Assembly (NCBI GenBank): GCA_029945375.1
Contig: CM057067.1
Span: forward strand, 372,001 to 436,000
Length of the DNA: 64,000 nt
Reading direction: 5' to 3'
Origin: Agaricus subrufescens
Lineage: Eukaryota; Basidiomycota; Agaricomycetes; Agaricales; Agaricaceae
This document shows positions 11,646 to 24,852 of this stretch, in pieces (within the stretch, counting starts at the first letter, position 1; every line of letters starts with the position of its first letter). The position numbers and the translations under genes are program-made. The notes below the pieces were generated by a model. That model searched no databases and was not told the origin of the DNA. It saw only the letters and a list, made by a program, of their open reading frames with translations.

Positions 11646-12606
11646 AAGTAGCGAAACCAACGAGATAAAGTTGTAGTTTTAACTTGTATATACCACGGTG
11701 AAATAGAACAGCAGGTAAATTTCGGTACGAACCCTCCGAGGAAGAGAACGTGCGAAAAACCTAAGATTGCGTTAAAACTAAATCGTTCCTTCGATCATTA
11801 GCTTAGTAGCCAAAAAGTATACGAGAGTCCATAGGTTATGTCAAGGTGCCGAACAGCGCCCATACAAACTTCTATCAGAACCATCTCCAAAAGATCCGAT
11901 AGATGTTCGAGGTAGTGGCGCTCCGGGTCTTTGCCATCAATCCACCGCCACCACGACACTGAATAAGCCGCTCGCGTATCTTGAGCTTCGTTTTGAAGAG
12001 CTCCAAGTTGATTTCATCATTTTACTTGATAGCCACCCTCTTCAAACACGTCGGATGTTGTTCAAAAACATCTGTCAAGCAGCCGGGTCTGATTCCAGTG
12101 TCTGTTCCAGGACATTAATGGCGTTACTTGGAATCGATGTACGGAAATCCCGGGTATCGTCACTGGGATGAGCAAGAAGGTTGAACGTCTGGTCTCTGCA
12201 TGATTGAGACCCGCGTATGGTAGAGCTGTCACGGTACCTTTCCTGAGTTACGGACCCTCTAGTAGCCAACACTGCACGTAAACTTTGACTACCGCTTCGG
12301 AGAGCTAGAGGTGGAGAAATCCTCGGACCAGTAAAGATCTCATTAGAAATAGATGGGAACCATTTCGGATCTTGTACCGAGTGGCGTTTAAACAACATCA
12401 ATCTATCGAAAAATAGAGAACCACAGAAATGACGAGTAGTAAGACGCACAGAAAACGTTCAAAAGTAAGCAGTCAGTGGCAGGAAGTTTTGGTAATAAAT
12501 TAGATCTGTATACAATCTTCCACGAAAGGTAGCACGAGAATAAATAGACGCCTACATAACATTGGAAAACCTGATGGTTCGCGATCTAAAGAAGTTTATC
12601 TACTTA
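11646..12606. other. Intergenic between convergent genes
   Basis: The AA9 gene and the thioesterase-like gene converge here. A 124-codon minus-strand frame at 12075-12449 has no recognisable family or splice signals that link it to a neighbour. Nothing else was seen. Confidence 0.4.
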
Positions 12607-14045
12607 TCAATTCGAGGTAAAAGCCCGTGCACCCTCCATCCCATGTCTAAGTCCACCCACAATTTCCAATCTAGCCTTCCTCTTCTCCTCCACGACACCG
12701 CAAAAAGCTGTATCCCACCATCTCTCGCTCTCGGGTACCTCCTTCCATTTAGTTAAAAACTGCCTTGTAGCTCTAGGACTCCCGCCAGCAGGAACTGAGA
12801 TCAAAGCTTTAGCTTTAGGCCAATGAGGGGGAGGATTCGTCCTAGAATAAGACGCAAGCGATGAACCGAATTCAGATGGTGGCGCGCTGAGACCATGGGT
12901 AGCAAGAACTAGTGCTGGAGGTATAGTGATTCGCCCGACTTTGAAACAGACTTCCGAGACGGCAATAGTATGGAGTATGGCACCGTCTGGCTCTTCATTA
13001 GAGAAAAGACTAGCCGCTGCTGCCTTGAGCGTGGAGGACGTCTCTTGAGTAGAAGAAGTGGGTGTAGAGGAGAATGGTGTGTTGACGATTGATGTGGTGG
13101 CATCAGTTGGCGCAGCACTGGGTGGCATCGACCTATCAGGGGTCCCGGCTGGCTTTGCTGGAACTTTCTTCGAATTTTTACTTTTGGGTTTAGTGACGAA
13201 TTTATGAACAACGAAGAGCTGACACATATTCAATACGATGCAAAATCGCACAGTATAGAACGCACCCATTTCTGATTCCAGGTAGCCACCATTGTCCTTA
13301 CTTCGTATTGAGCTAGTATAGGTATCTCGCGAACAAACGTAAAATGAGTTGCTAGATGATCTCAGTGACTCAAAGTTGGGCCAAGCAGACAAAAGACATA
13401 CCTCCAAGGGCTACCGTTCCTCCGCACCCGAAAAATCTGGGGAACATCGCAAGAGCTGTCTCGAACCGAGCAGTATCAAGTGTCTAATGAGAGCTCAGCG
13501 ACGATTACAACAATTGTTGTTATTCGCGTACTTTAGGATAGCTGGAATTGCTCAAGTGACCGTTATAGTCACATTCATCGAGGGCTAGAATGGTGGGTGT
13601 ATGGACATAAGCTGCGACAGAAGCAATGCTTGGGTGACCCACTGGCTCTGCCCTTCCAGACCCTTGCCATTTCGAGGGGGTTTTCGCCAATAGGAGTTAA
13701 ATTCTCTTCCAACCACATATCAATACGCTTATCCCTGACTTCCTTTGGCAAAAACATTGTCCTCCACTTCAAAAGTTGGAGCCTAGCTTGGATGGAGAAG
13801 GCAAGTTTGAAAACACGAACTAAGGGTCGATTAGTTGCCCTTGGATCAGCTCATGATAACATAGCGAGAGAAGATAGCTCACAATGCCACATCAGCGGCC
13901 ATGACCTGATATTGAGTAAGAACAGTAAAATAGCAAGCCACTTGGTGATTGCTGGCACGGTTCGAATTACCGTTCGCAAGTTCCGCAAAATGAGCTCGTT
14001 GAAAGATAGAAAACCACGTCGCGAAATTGTTACTTGCGGTGACAT
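12607..14045 (-). CDS. Membrane-anchored thioesterase-like (hotdog) protein
   Basis: Seven exons (13883-14045, 13643-13819, 13532-13584, 13402-13483, 13266-13351, 12607-13218, with every junction GT-AG; the first listed carries the start) join in phase to about 390 residues. An N-terminal hydrophobic helix (WLAILLFLLNIRSWPLMWH) is followed by PIGENPLEMARVWKG and then the 4-hydroxybenzoyl-CoA thioesterase/THEM6-like core: DECDYNGHLSNSSYPKTLD, the AMFPRFF segment and GATHFTFVREIPILAQYEV. A long Ser/Thr/Pro-rich insert near residues 200-250 precedes a C-terminal part with ERWWDTAF and LEIVGGLRHGMEGA. The family is common in mushrooms but its substrate is not established. The start at 14045 is the best in-frame ATG; an extra 5' exon is possible. 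The count of exons listed is six; a further split inside the first is not excluded. Confidence 0.75.
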
Positions 14046-15043
14046 GGCTGAGCAAAAGAGGCCAATTACTATAGGAGGATGCAGGGAAAATGCGCCTTTA
14101 GCAGGGACGAGAAAATCACGAGCAAGAGGACGGAAGGGGGATTGCCGAGAAAAACAACACAGCAACAAATCTTATCAGATCAACAGCATACATTTCTTCC
14201 GGGCCCTTAATCACCGTAGCCACGATGAAATCTTCTCGATCAATGGAACACCAAACACCTGAACGGATTATTCGGGGTAGTGCCATGGGCGACCGCAATG
14301 GTCTTCAATTGTCGGTTTGCTCTTAACCATCAGATTTGAGACTGTTGTTTGACGCCAGTTGAACGAAGAATCGGGGGGAAATTGTTCATGCGGCAAAGTC
14401 GGAGCACAAACCCGCTCAGGTCGCTTACCATCCAGCCATACCCCGCTTATAAGAAACAGACTTCAAAATATCCGGGATACTTCAGGAATTGGAATCAGTT
14501 GCGGTTGCACATGATGTAGTTCTTCTATTAATACCCGCATGCATGATGTTGGAGTCGAAGGCGAAGTCGGACAGCGCCCATAGAGTTAGGAGATGGGGAC
14601 TCGCCTTCTAGCACTTTGGCTTGCCATACATATCCAATGCACCACATGACATCAATGCTAATGGGTCCGATAGTTTCGGTAGGTATTTTCATCCCTTGGA
14701 AAACGGTGCCGCACTTTGCCCAAGTTGCATTTACTCAGGATGTGCTGTTCATTCAACATTTTCGATCTGCCAAGAGCCCTCGCATTTTTTTAACACGTAT
14801 CCTACGCAACTTCCCAGGTAGCGGTGAGCCTGAATCCATGAATGCCTAGTGTATTACATTTGTAATCATCAGTTGCTACTATACGGAATCTATCACAGGA
14901 ACTAACATCAGAAGCTTGATAACTATACTATCTGGGGAAACGCACTGTAGCCACCATTTAAAAGTGGTGCAGGGTGATCATTGCCTTTTACCTTCTCTCC
15001 GAAACCACCTCACGTCCTCCATTTCCGCTTCTTCATCATAGCC
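14046..15043. other. Intergenic, divergent
   Basis: This region lies between the thioesterase-like gene and the first DUF6534 gene. Short frames such as 14616-14849 have no recognisable features. No clear TATA box was found for the DUF6534 gene. Confidence 0.35.
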
Positions 15044-17240
15044 ATGGACAACATTCCCCAGAAAATGTCTATACGTGACACTTATGGTAAGACAATTACA
15101 CTCAAGAACTTCAGAACCCTTATTATGGACGGTTTGACCGTGACATACACCGTAGGAGCGAGCTACATCGGGGTAATAATTGCTGCAGCGTAAGTTCGTA
15201 ACATCCACTTAAAAAATGATGCTGATCTCAAAGTTATGAAGTCTGTATGGTTTGACAACGCTACAGGTATGTAGTCTTGGATCTAATTTCTTGAATGAAG
15301 TACTAATTATTTTGGATGTAGGTGTACTTCTACTATGTGTATTATCCGAAGGATAGGCTGGGGTTGAAACTACTCGTAAGTCCAATCTTGATCCTACGAT
15401 ACTCCTTGGCTAATCGCGCTTTTGATACTTTGAAAATACAGGTTTATGTTATATGGTGAGTCTAGACAATGTCTTTACGTTCGGGGCTAACACATCTGTG
15501 TTGTAGGATTATCGATACTCTACATATGGCAGCTGGTACGCATCCCGCACTAGCTGATAAGGATCAGTAATAAACGTTTATAGTGGCATATTGCATCTAC
15601 TATTACTTGGTATGTTTCCACAACCTCAGATCTCAGAGAGAGAGGTGTATTGATGAACGGTGATATAGGTTATTAATTATAATAATCCACCTGCCCTCGC
15701 TTTTGGCCACTGGTATATCCGCCTTGGTGTTTTCCATGTTAAAAGCTAATAACCATTATTTCAGGACCTTGTTTGTGAGTATCTCCCTTATCGTGCCATC
15801 GATCGTCCGGTTTTGATAGTTCATAGGCCAGCGTGGCAATGAGTGTAAGTACGTTTACTCTTAACCTTCTGAGATGATGAAAACGGACACAAAACACTAG
15901 ATTAGCATGGCTGTTATTGGACGGTGGTAAGTTTGATTCAGCCTGCATACAAAGTTTTAACACTGTTTTACCCTATCAGTTATTTCACACAGAAGATTTA
16001 TGCCCGTACATTCCTTCTCTTAGATCATCTTTGTCTGCCCCCCTAATTTATCGCTCTCAGTTTGCCCAAGAAAGTTCAAAGTGCCCGTCACTGTTGTAAT
16101 TGTAAGTTTATCATAACCCTTACTCACCAACAGATCACTTATCATCGTTTCTACATGTAGGGGCTTACCATCATTGCGTATCTGGTTCTCGGGATGAGTG
16201 GGTACTAAGAGCATCGTATCCGATTTATGTAACTGATATCTGTCTTTCAGCGACGGTTGTACTCCTGTAAGTGATAACTCTCACTCGATGGTAGTGTTCA
16301 TTATAATCCATTTCCGTTTAGTTTCATCAACAACGAACTTGCACGATTTGCGGAAATAAGAGTACGCAACGTACTGGTCCAAGATACTCAAATTTTCATC
16401 ATCTATAGTTCACTGCTTTCACGCCATTTGTAACAATGGGTGTGTTAGCTGACCATCTTATCGCTGTTGCCTTGTGTATCTTGCTATGGGGTAATAAACC
16501 AAATTTCAAGAGGTACGCAGTATCTTCAAATTCAAATATTGATCACCACATCTCATCACCAATCCATCAGCGTTGCTGGTAATACCATCATCTCAACGCT
16601 GATTGTATACGCTATCAACCGCTGCCTGTTGACTTCGTAAGTCATGGTCTCGCTCATGAGCTACTCTGATGCAATTTCTGGGATTTTGCTATACTAGATT
16701 TGTCGCTTCTGCAGGATTGATCACTGTACGTTTCATGCGCACTCTTGTGTATTTTATTGACTATTAACTAAAATCTCTTGAAGGCTCTTGTCTCACCACA
16801 AAGTTTATGGTTTCTTGCTTTGAGTTTCATCATAGCTAAGCGTAAGTCTATCACCTGCTTGTCCTCCCTTCGTTTACATATGCTTACTCCAAATTGGGTA
16901 ATAGTTTATGCCAACAGCTTACTTGCAACATTGAATAGTCGACGATCAGTTAGAAATATCACCCATGATACCGTGAACACTGTCCATCTGTCTCAGCTTG
17001 AGTTTCAACAAAGTTCGACTAGCTGCGTACGTTCCTCCTGATTCAATCTTTTTTTTTCAAACACATTTCTCGGGTCCTGGCCCAGATTCTGATTTGGAAG
17101 CTGTCTTCTCTGAACTATGTACTGATTTCTCTTACCGACAGCAAGAAAGTCAGGCACAACGAGATCAAATTGAAGTAAATTTACGATACGAACCGAGAAC
17201 TGATGAAGATCGGCTAATGCCTGGATCCAAAACGGTATAA
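15044..17240 (+). CDS. DUF6534 membrane protein A1
   Basis: A multi-pass basidiomycete membrane protein of unknown function. It starts at ATG 15044 (MDNIPQKMSIRDTYG), and the second exon gives ASYIGVIIAAA. Later short exons encode VYFYYVYYPKDRLGLKLL, WIIDTLHMA and further hydrophobic segments, consistent with about seven helices. The family signature VYANSLLATLNSRRSVRN follows at about 16908-16960. The last exon, after an AG near 17140, reads RDQIEVNLRYEPRTDEDR and stops at 17238-17240. Exons are often only 20-60 nt, as is usual in this family, so individual internal borders are approximate. It most resembles the minus-strand copy at 57962-60185: the start peptides (SIRDTYG / SISDTYG) and the tails (RDQIEVNLRYE) agree. 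Confidence 0.72.
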
Positions 17241-19993
17241 GTCTCTCATATGTGGACTCCTTCCATTCCTTGATGCATAATAAATAGCAAGTATCAAGTA
17301 GCTTTAGTGATGCCAGTCTAGCGAGGATGGCCAAAGTTTGACCGATTCCATGTGCTTTCCAAGAACTCAAAAGTGAACGATGGCACGATGGATTGCTACG
17401 GGGCAATACCTGTTTAATGACAGAGCTGTATTCTTATTGTATATATAGACTTCACTAATATTGTGTTGTGCGTCGCGACGAGTATATGTCACTTTGCATA
17501 TTTACTACGACCCTACCTCTTACCTTTCCAAATGGGGAAACTTCCTGGGACGAGACGCACATGGGGCAACCTGGCTATATTCACCATCTTGAGGATTCCC
17601 CCTGTTCGTCACTCAACAATCACCTCCGCCCGTGATTTTGGTCTTTAGCTATCCCTCACGATGAGGGTCAAGTCCGAAGTCAACCCGTCGCATATCATGT
17701 GATCGCAAATGCGATGAAAAGCACGGACACAAAGAAATTTTGCCGTTATTCAAGCGAGAATGGGCGGAGAGTAAGGGGCAAGCTGCAATCTGTGCTGCTC
17801 AGGTGCAACAGATGCAGAAGTATGTGGAAGCGAAGAAGAGCGTGACAGCACGGGGGTGAATGTGATTAGCATCGATAGCTGCTGCGGGTCAAATCTTTAA
17901 CGCTGAATTTACACTCTTCGTCGGATCAATGACACTCTGGTACTTTATCGGAAGCATTTGCCAGCGAAAAAACGAAACCCCTCGAACGTTTGGCCGCCGT
18001 GTCACAGGTTACGGGGTGACACCCCCTTCCTCTCTCCTTACTGCATCGGAGGCTCGACACCTCCCTCAAATTTTTTTAGCTGCTTCAAGAGGGCATCGTA
18101 CTCGCGACCTGGACCTCATACAGCACCGTAGTCTCCTGTCAGCTGAAGAACAAAGCTAGCCGTGGTTGGCCCAGCGACCTGCCCCCTCATCGTGTCCTCC
18201 TTCGTCTCCATAGGATTCACTCTGCAGATAACCGAGCCTATTGACACTCCCTCCTCCCTCTCGCCTTTTGCTTTGCGTCACATTTCACGACGCTGAAGGA
18301 AAAGCTTGCAGTACGGGTAACATAGCAGCGATCCGACCAGGTTTATTCCGATCCTTCCAGTACATAGAAGGAAACATCTTCCCTTGGTTCTCTATTCATC
18401 ATTCGACAGGCGTCCCCTGGGCGTCCCGCATTTGACGGCCTGGGAGCCAGGCAGAACTCTAAGGCGATCACTCTCGTTATCTGCGATCCAAAACGGTCGC
18501 TTGTTTGCTCAAGCTCGCTACAAATACGAGTCTTTCTATTCTTTCCACACTCTATAGGAGTAAATATGATGAGCGACGAGGATCGTTCAGTCTTAGGACA
18601 GACCGCTTACTCGCTTTGCGTACGGCCGCTCCCTGCAATAGTTATTTCCAAGGACCCATATTCAAAGCCTAAATCTTTCCCACCGGCAATCCTTACCCTT
18701 CTCATTTCGATAGCATACAGTAGGACCACATGTGATAATATTCATTTCTATAATCAAACCAGTTCCTCCCGTGCAACCCTTTCTCTTGACTAATAACCTA
18801 CGCTTACCTTTCACGGTTGGTGTGACAGAGTCAGAACCACCCATAAGCATTTCTCTGCTACGAAACTGCTACTGGGCAAAAATCGAATATACAACTTGAA
18901 TGAGACCTTTGCAGAACATTTCCAGGTCACAGACGGAATGGGAAAAGGTGGAGCATCAGTAAGCACCTTTTTTCCAACCACTTCCTCAAGAACGATTGCC
19001 ATTATTAGGTTCGGAGTAACAAATGATACAGAAAGATCGTAATGATGAAGAAATGATGAAATTAAATACAATGGAACCATGGGATCCCACGGACGACTTC
19101 CTTGGCCTATCCCGAGCGGTACCAAGGATTATCGATACGTGCCGTTGCGAAGGATAAGCCAGCTTATTTGCGGCATGACGACAGCTGTGCGACGATCTGA
19201 ACAAACGAGAGTCAATGGGAAATGATAGGAGGTGGTACCGGAGCGGCGGTACAGAAAGTGAGGTGTGAACTGTGTTGGAGTGGGTGTGGATACAGAATTG
19301 AGAGGTGATTGTCCTGTTTAGCATCCCAAGTCTCTTGGCAGACTTTCATGATTTCTAGCTTCGATCATTTCCCCCTTGCTTGGCCCCAGCAGAGCTTTTA
19401 CATCGTGCAAATCTTTCTCTCTTCAGAACGTGCTGTTCATTCAATATTCTCATTTTGAATCAGCCACGTATACTCACCTATATTCTTCCTTTTTCGTTTG
19501 TGACTACTCAAGCTAGACGCTCAGATTATAACTATAAATCTGGTTGCGACGTTGCAACTGCGCCTAGACCTTTACGATTCATCATTGATGTTGTTGATTG
19601 ATAGATTGACTGCATCCTCACGTTCCCGGAACATGTATTTATCATTAGAACTCTTAAGAGTCTCTACTGGTGAACACTGAACGCTGAGCGACCGCACCAG
19701 AGCACACCCGTAAAATGCGCGAGATCAAACGTATAAGGGTCATGCGACAATATCTTTGCTCAGAATCAGAAAAGGAGCCGTGAGAGGAAAACGCTACAGT
19801 GCTCGTCATCCTGTTATTCTTACTAAGTGTTAGTGTTATTTTTGGATCTATGATGCAGACTTCTACTTTGATGTCTTCGCTGTCTGCAGCTGTCAATGCT
19901 ACTTACAAAAAGGCTGAGAACTCGGCGGTCAACATCCCACATCTTCTCTCTCTGACTGTCAGCACTTGATCCCATAAAGCGCATCATAGTTAT
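17241..19993. other. Long intergenic stretch with fragments
   Basis: No complete gene. At about 17701-17859 a plus-strand frame (DRKCDEKHGHKEILPLF then REWAESKGQ, ending KKSVTARG and a stop) reads like real protein but has no start or partner, so it may be an exon relic. A degenerate tRNA-like B-box on the minus strand near 18090-18110 is discussed under rejected items. From about 19100 the sequence is the upstream part of the tandem two-gene unit and is related to 25170 onward. Confidence 0.4.
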
Positions 19994-22221
19994 GAGTAGT
20001 CTTTCTCAATGGCAATCATTGGGCCAGCTTTTTGGTAAGACTAACGCTGCAAGTTCGGATGACCGACCTTTTAATTATGAGATGTAGGGGTGGGTTATAT
20101 TGGGGTAGTAATTGCTGCAGCGTAAGAGATACTTTATCAGTGCTCACTTCGAGAATAATACCGATTTTGCATTGTGAAGCTTATATGGTTTGACAATACT
20201 CCAAGTATGTGCGATCCTATGCCGCATGTTGGATAATTAAACTTTGGTGTGGTCGTAGACATACTTTTACTACACCAACTACCCAGAAGATAGGCCCGGG
20301 TTGAAACTACTTGTAAGTTTAACCCCAACTTCGACGTTCTGTTTTGCGGATACCACCGCTGATGATACAATTAAATGGTCAGGTTTGTGTGATATGGTGA
20401 GCCTATGAAAGATATCCTGAAATTCGGAGTTACTCACCGCCTGTTTTAGGTGTCTTGACACTCTACACATAATAACCGGTATGCTTTTTTTGTACTATGT
20501 TATAGAAATTCACTGATAACAGTGAAAGCGGCGTGGTGTATGTACCATTATTTGGTGAATTTTCTATTTCCCAGGGTCCCAGTAGAGAGGAAGACCTCAT
20601 GAGCGAGAATATAGGTCACAAATTACTCCAATCCTCTCGGCCTCCTGGTTGGCCACTGGTATGTTCACTTCTACATCCCTTCCCTCCGGTGGCTCATAAG
20701 CATTACATAGGGCATTGTTCGTGAGTATACCCCTTCTCATTCATGCCATAGACTAAATATGATAGATAACCCTCATGCTGACTGTAAGTTTTTTTCTTAC
20801 CCTTTGGAATCGTATAAACAAACCAGAGGTACTAGAACGTTATTGCTCTTATTGTACGCTGGTAAGTGTCTAGAAATCTATATGAGCATCGAAACTTCTG
20901 AATACCGTCAGTTGCTTCATACAACAGATCTACGCCTGTACGAAATTCTTGAATCATATTCATCGTTTCTGCTGATGTGACACTCTTAGTTTCTCCCAAA
21001 AAGTTCAGGATATTTATTGCTGCTTTCATTGTATGTTTTTGCAGCACCTAGACTACCAATACAATATTTAGCATTCGACACTGAAATGTAGGGGTTTGCC
21101 GTTGTTGCACATTTTGCCTTCGGGGTTGGTAAGTAACGCTCCACATATCATTCTTGATATCCACCAATACTGATGTCGCTCTTTCAGAAATCGTTGTACA
21201 ACTGTAAATCGCTACTCACTTCGCCCATGATATTTAGTTGAAACATATTTTCCAGAGCCATCAAAAATTTACTTACACGACTACCAGACATAAAGGTATG
21301 CAAGTTGTTATTGTAAATCTGTCGGGAAGATATTCACTTCAGAAGTTTATTGCTGTCTTGCCGTTTACGGCACTGGCCATGCTTTCAGACATTATGATTG
21401 TTACGTCTTTGTGTGTCCTGTTATGGGGCAAAAAAACAGACTTTGAGGGGTACGTGGCGCCTTTTTTGAGCATCGTTGCATAAATTCTCATTATCCATTT
21501 ATCAGCACTACTATCAATATTGTTATCTTTCGGCTTGTTGTCTATGCCATCCACCGCTGCTTGTTAACACTGTAAGCCAGACTCTGATTCAAGTGATTTG
21601 ACCTTCCAGTCATGGCTTTCGCTTTGACAATACTAGGCTCGTCAGTATTGGAGGACTTATAGCCGTAAGCTCCGAATTTTGTTGATCTTTCTCTCATTGA
21701 CTACTAACAAAATTACCTTTTGTCAAGTTTCTTATTGTGCCAGAGAGCTTGTGGTCACTCACTTTAAGCTGGGTCATAGCCAAACGTCAGTCTCCCGCTT
21801 TCGTTCCTTGTTTTCCTCATGCTTACTTCGAGTTGCATTACAGTCTATGCCAATAGCTTACTCGCAACACTGAACAGTCGACAAAGAATTAGAGATATAA
21901 GCTATAACACCCCAGAAACTGGACATATATCTCATCTTGAATTTCAGCGAAGCACAATCAGCCATGCAGTACGTTCCTGCCAACTCCAAGATTCTTTTTC
22001 CTCGAAAATTAATCTCCGGTCCTCCTGGTTTAGCTTTCGCATGTGAGTTTGCTTTCCGAAACTGTATGATTGACTTTGACTAAAAGTAAAACCTTCAGAC
22101 GCAGCGAGTTCAAGTCGAAGATGAGGAAGAACAAGTGATGTCTAGACCCAAAATGGTACGAATCTTTATATACATGTATGATATGCGAGCTCATTTCTTG
22201 AACGGTGAATAGAATGTATAA
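19994..22221 (+). CDS. DUF6534 membrane protein A2
   Basis: Paralogue of A1 and very close to A3. It starts at ATG 19994 (MSSLSQWQSLGQLFG), then an intron, then VGYIGVVIAAA. Following exons give the TYYPEDRPGLKLL-type second segment, WVLDTLHII and more helices. The signature VYANSLLATLNSRQRIRD is at about 21845-21900. The tail reads TQRVQVEDEEEQVMSRPKM and then, across a final intron ending GAATAG, Asn-Val and a stop at 22219-22221. The equivalent last intron exists in A3, which supports the model. Function unknown; a seven-helix topology is expected for the family. Confidence 0.72.
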
Positions 22222-23153
22222 GTGTACTCCGGTAATCCTGAACTAGTGAGGATGAATCAAATTTCACCTATTTTCTGTCCTTTCCAGGGGCACAAAGAAT
22301 GATGAATTTTGACCGAACATTAGTGTTTTCTTGTGCATGCGGCTATATGTATGGTATAAGATTTATGTATTGTTTGTATGATTGTTTCCTAGGCATTTTC
22401 TGTATATAAACCGAGCGTATGTTCTGACTGAGTAGTCGTATGGAGAAACAACACGTTGTCTATTTCTGTTGGTGCCGACTACGGATGAGCCCAAATCAAA
22501 CAGGTGAGATTCTTATCACTGTCCGAAATGTGCGGTCACCAAGAAGCCCTAATAGTGTGGCAGGTTCAATCGAGGGTCGCGGAGCCTATGAAAATGATTT
22601 CTATGTAATCTCGCGAAACATTAAGATACAAGGTGGGTAACCCTAATTAACAAACAATATGTGTAGATGCTTAGTTGGGATGAAAGTAACTTCTGATTCT
22701 TCCCACTGTCCCCGAATAAGTCAGATGAGGAGTTCATTTCCGATCCCGAGATGCCTACCCGCTTGTCAACTGCAATTAGTCTTAGTCAAAGCCGTTTAAA
22801 ACCTGGCACTGGCCCCTATTTATACAATTATGAAGAGGAGCTGCTGCTCATAAAACTGTGGCATCTTGAGTCCCACAGAGTGGGCATGGGTGTGGTCTAG
22901 TGTAGTCAGTGGTCGGCGGTCATCATTGAGGCGAAGATAACTTCATTTAAGCTCGCGGATCAATTAGCCACAACCCTCATGGAGATCAGAAAATTTTATA
23001 GCTCATTGATCATCTTGACCAAAAAAGTGAACAATTGCATACTACCCGCACCTTGTTTTAACGAGTAAGCCGACTTTTGACAACATCACAAGCAGATATA
23101 AAATGAGACAAGGCTTCTGGTGCTGAAGAGAACTAAGTAATCTTCCTTTCCAC
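22222..23153. promoter_or_regulatory. Intergenic with TATA box for B1
   Basis: Contains the upstream region of the next gene. TATAAAA at 23097-23103, in the context GATATAAAATGAGACA, lies about 50 bases before the B1 start codon. The same sequence sits at the same distance before B2, so the promoter has been conserved through the duplication. A small frame at 22440-22640 is not conserved as a protein in the second unit. Confidence 0.5.
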
Positions 23154-24852
23154 ATGCCAGGACCGGCCGAGATTAAGTATGTTGTGTCTATGTTCTTTGG
23201 CGTATAGTGTATTGATACAACCTGATAATTAGCCAGGGGCCAATACTTATTGGCACAATGTTTAATATCCTCCTTTTTGGAATTATGATCACGCAAGTTT
23301 ATATTTATTATACAAGCTTCAATGAACGGTGAGTGTGAGGGTTATGTTTATCTAGAGCAAGTCATATAATTTACGACCACAATTCCATACAGTGACGGGC
23401 TCTCCTTGAAAATTTTTGTATGTCAATCCACAGTAAACACTGCTGTCGTGAAAGAACCTCAAAACCAGCCATATCACTCGATGCAGGTGGTTGCGATCGT
23501 TTTGGCTGACGCCATCAATACTGTATTCGATGCTGTGTACATTTATGAGTGTTTAATTCTTCACTTCGGTAAGTGTCACCAGTGTCCCCATACTACATTG
23601 ATTGCATAGTGAAGGCGAACCATTCACAGAGGATACCAAATACGTGGAAATGACAAACTGGCGTAAGTACACATCTGTGACTTGTTCTCAACCCGCATCA
23701 GTTAACATCCCGCCACTACAGGATTCGCAATGGGTGAGGATGTCATTTTGAAAGTGCGAAATATTACTAGACAAAAATTGTTATGTGCAAACACAGATCC
23801 GGCATTCACTGTAAGTCCAATGTAGAATGAAGGATAACGCACTAACAGGTGCTAACCTCTCCATCATATCAAGGGTATAGTCTCACTCATGGTTCAAATG
23901 TTTTTTGTCTGGCGAATCTACAGATTGACGAGGAACTTGCTCTTAGTGGTAATCTGTACAATTCCTTCTTTAGCATCAGGGGGTAGTATCTTTTGATACA
24001 TTTAGTATCCCTCTACATGCTAACAAGTCTCCCCATAGGATGCGCCCTTGTCACAGCCTGGGAAACCCTCTTTATCTCGGAATTCAGTGAATTTCAAGAA
24101 TTTGAGGTAAGCCGATCTATGTGCTCCCAGTGCAAGCATTCCATTCATACAAATGAAGGGTGTTGTAATAACCTGGTTAGCCTGTGCAACCGCGGCCGAT
24201 ATTGCGATTACTACAGTCCTGGTATGGCATTTGTGAGTTACCTTATCAATATTATAAGAGGGTGCCATCTCACCGACCACTTCGCTAGGGTAAGCTGATA
24301 GGCTTCTACTTTCCTACAAGTGTGGCCGCTTGAATATATGTAGTGGAGGTGGAAGACGGATACGACCAGTAAGGACTCACACATGCTAATTGATCGCATC
24401 ATTCTTGGTGTGCAAGATTTTAAGTTTCCGATTGCTTTTTGTCTGAAAACATATACAGTGACTGTGCAAACTGGTCTCATTACTTCCGTCGTGGCTACTG
24501 TAAATCTATTTATTTATATCATCGACGTAAGTAGCATACCCATTCATCCCAATATCTAAGAAGCTCATCAAATTAATTTTTACTTGCAGACGTCATCTGG
24601 ACTGTAAGTTCCGCCATAGTAAACCACAAATGCAAGGTTCCATCATACTAAGATCTCAACATCGGACCTTGCTGCAGGCACATGCTCTTCAACTTTACTC
24701 TATGCAAGCTCTATTCTAATTCTCTCATGAGCAATCTCAATTCTCGAGTGCGCTCCAAAAGCGAAAATGTTGATCCGACTATAGAAATTGCTTTCAGAGG
24801 AGAATCTCAGGGACCATCGAACGACCGTGACAATACGACTAGTTTCTGTTAA
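23154..24852 (+). CDS. DUF6534-type membrane protein B1
   Basis: A second subfamily of the same protein class. It starts at ATG 23154 (MPGPAEIN), with the first intron ending in TTAG before CCAGGGGCC. The protein then reads QGPILIGTMFNILLFGIM and VYIYYTSFNER, the first helix and loop of DUF6534 proteins. A later exon gives VVAIVLADAINTVFDAVYIY. The signature exon carries HMLFNFTLCKLYSNSLMSNL, followed by NSRVRSKSEN, and the stop is at 24850-24852. Many small exons lie between. Function unknown. It forms a two-gene unit with A2. Confidence 0.72.

Larger units (their letters stand above)
19100..24852. repeat. Tandem segmental duplication, unit 1 (A2 + B1)
   Basis: Unit 1 of a two-gene tandem duplication. 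The paired unit is about 25170-31026. Corresponding starts are offset by 6,090 bases (A2 to A3) and 6,175 bases (B1 to B2). Coding exons, introns, intergenic DNA and the B-gene TATA box all have counterparts. Edges are approximate. Confidence 0.75.

Noticed and set aside
12075..12449. 124-codon minus-strand frame between two genes
   Set aside because: No family motif, no splice support and no counterpart elsewhere in the window.
13597..14262. 221-codon plus-strand frame
   Set aside because: It lies antisense to the well-supported thioesterase-like gene, crosses its exons and introns, and has no domain pattern.
18080..18165. tRNA-like sequence on the minus strand with a B-box-like GCGAGTACGATGCC
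   Set aside because: The D arm and acceptor stem do not pair convincingly and no anticodon arm can be assigned; at best a tRNA-derived SINE relic.
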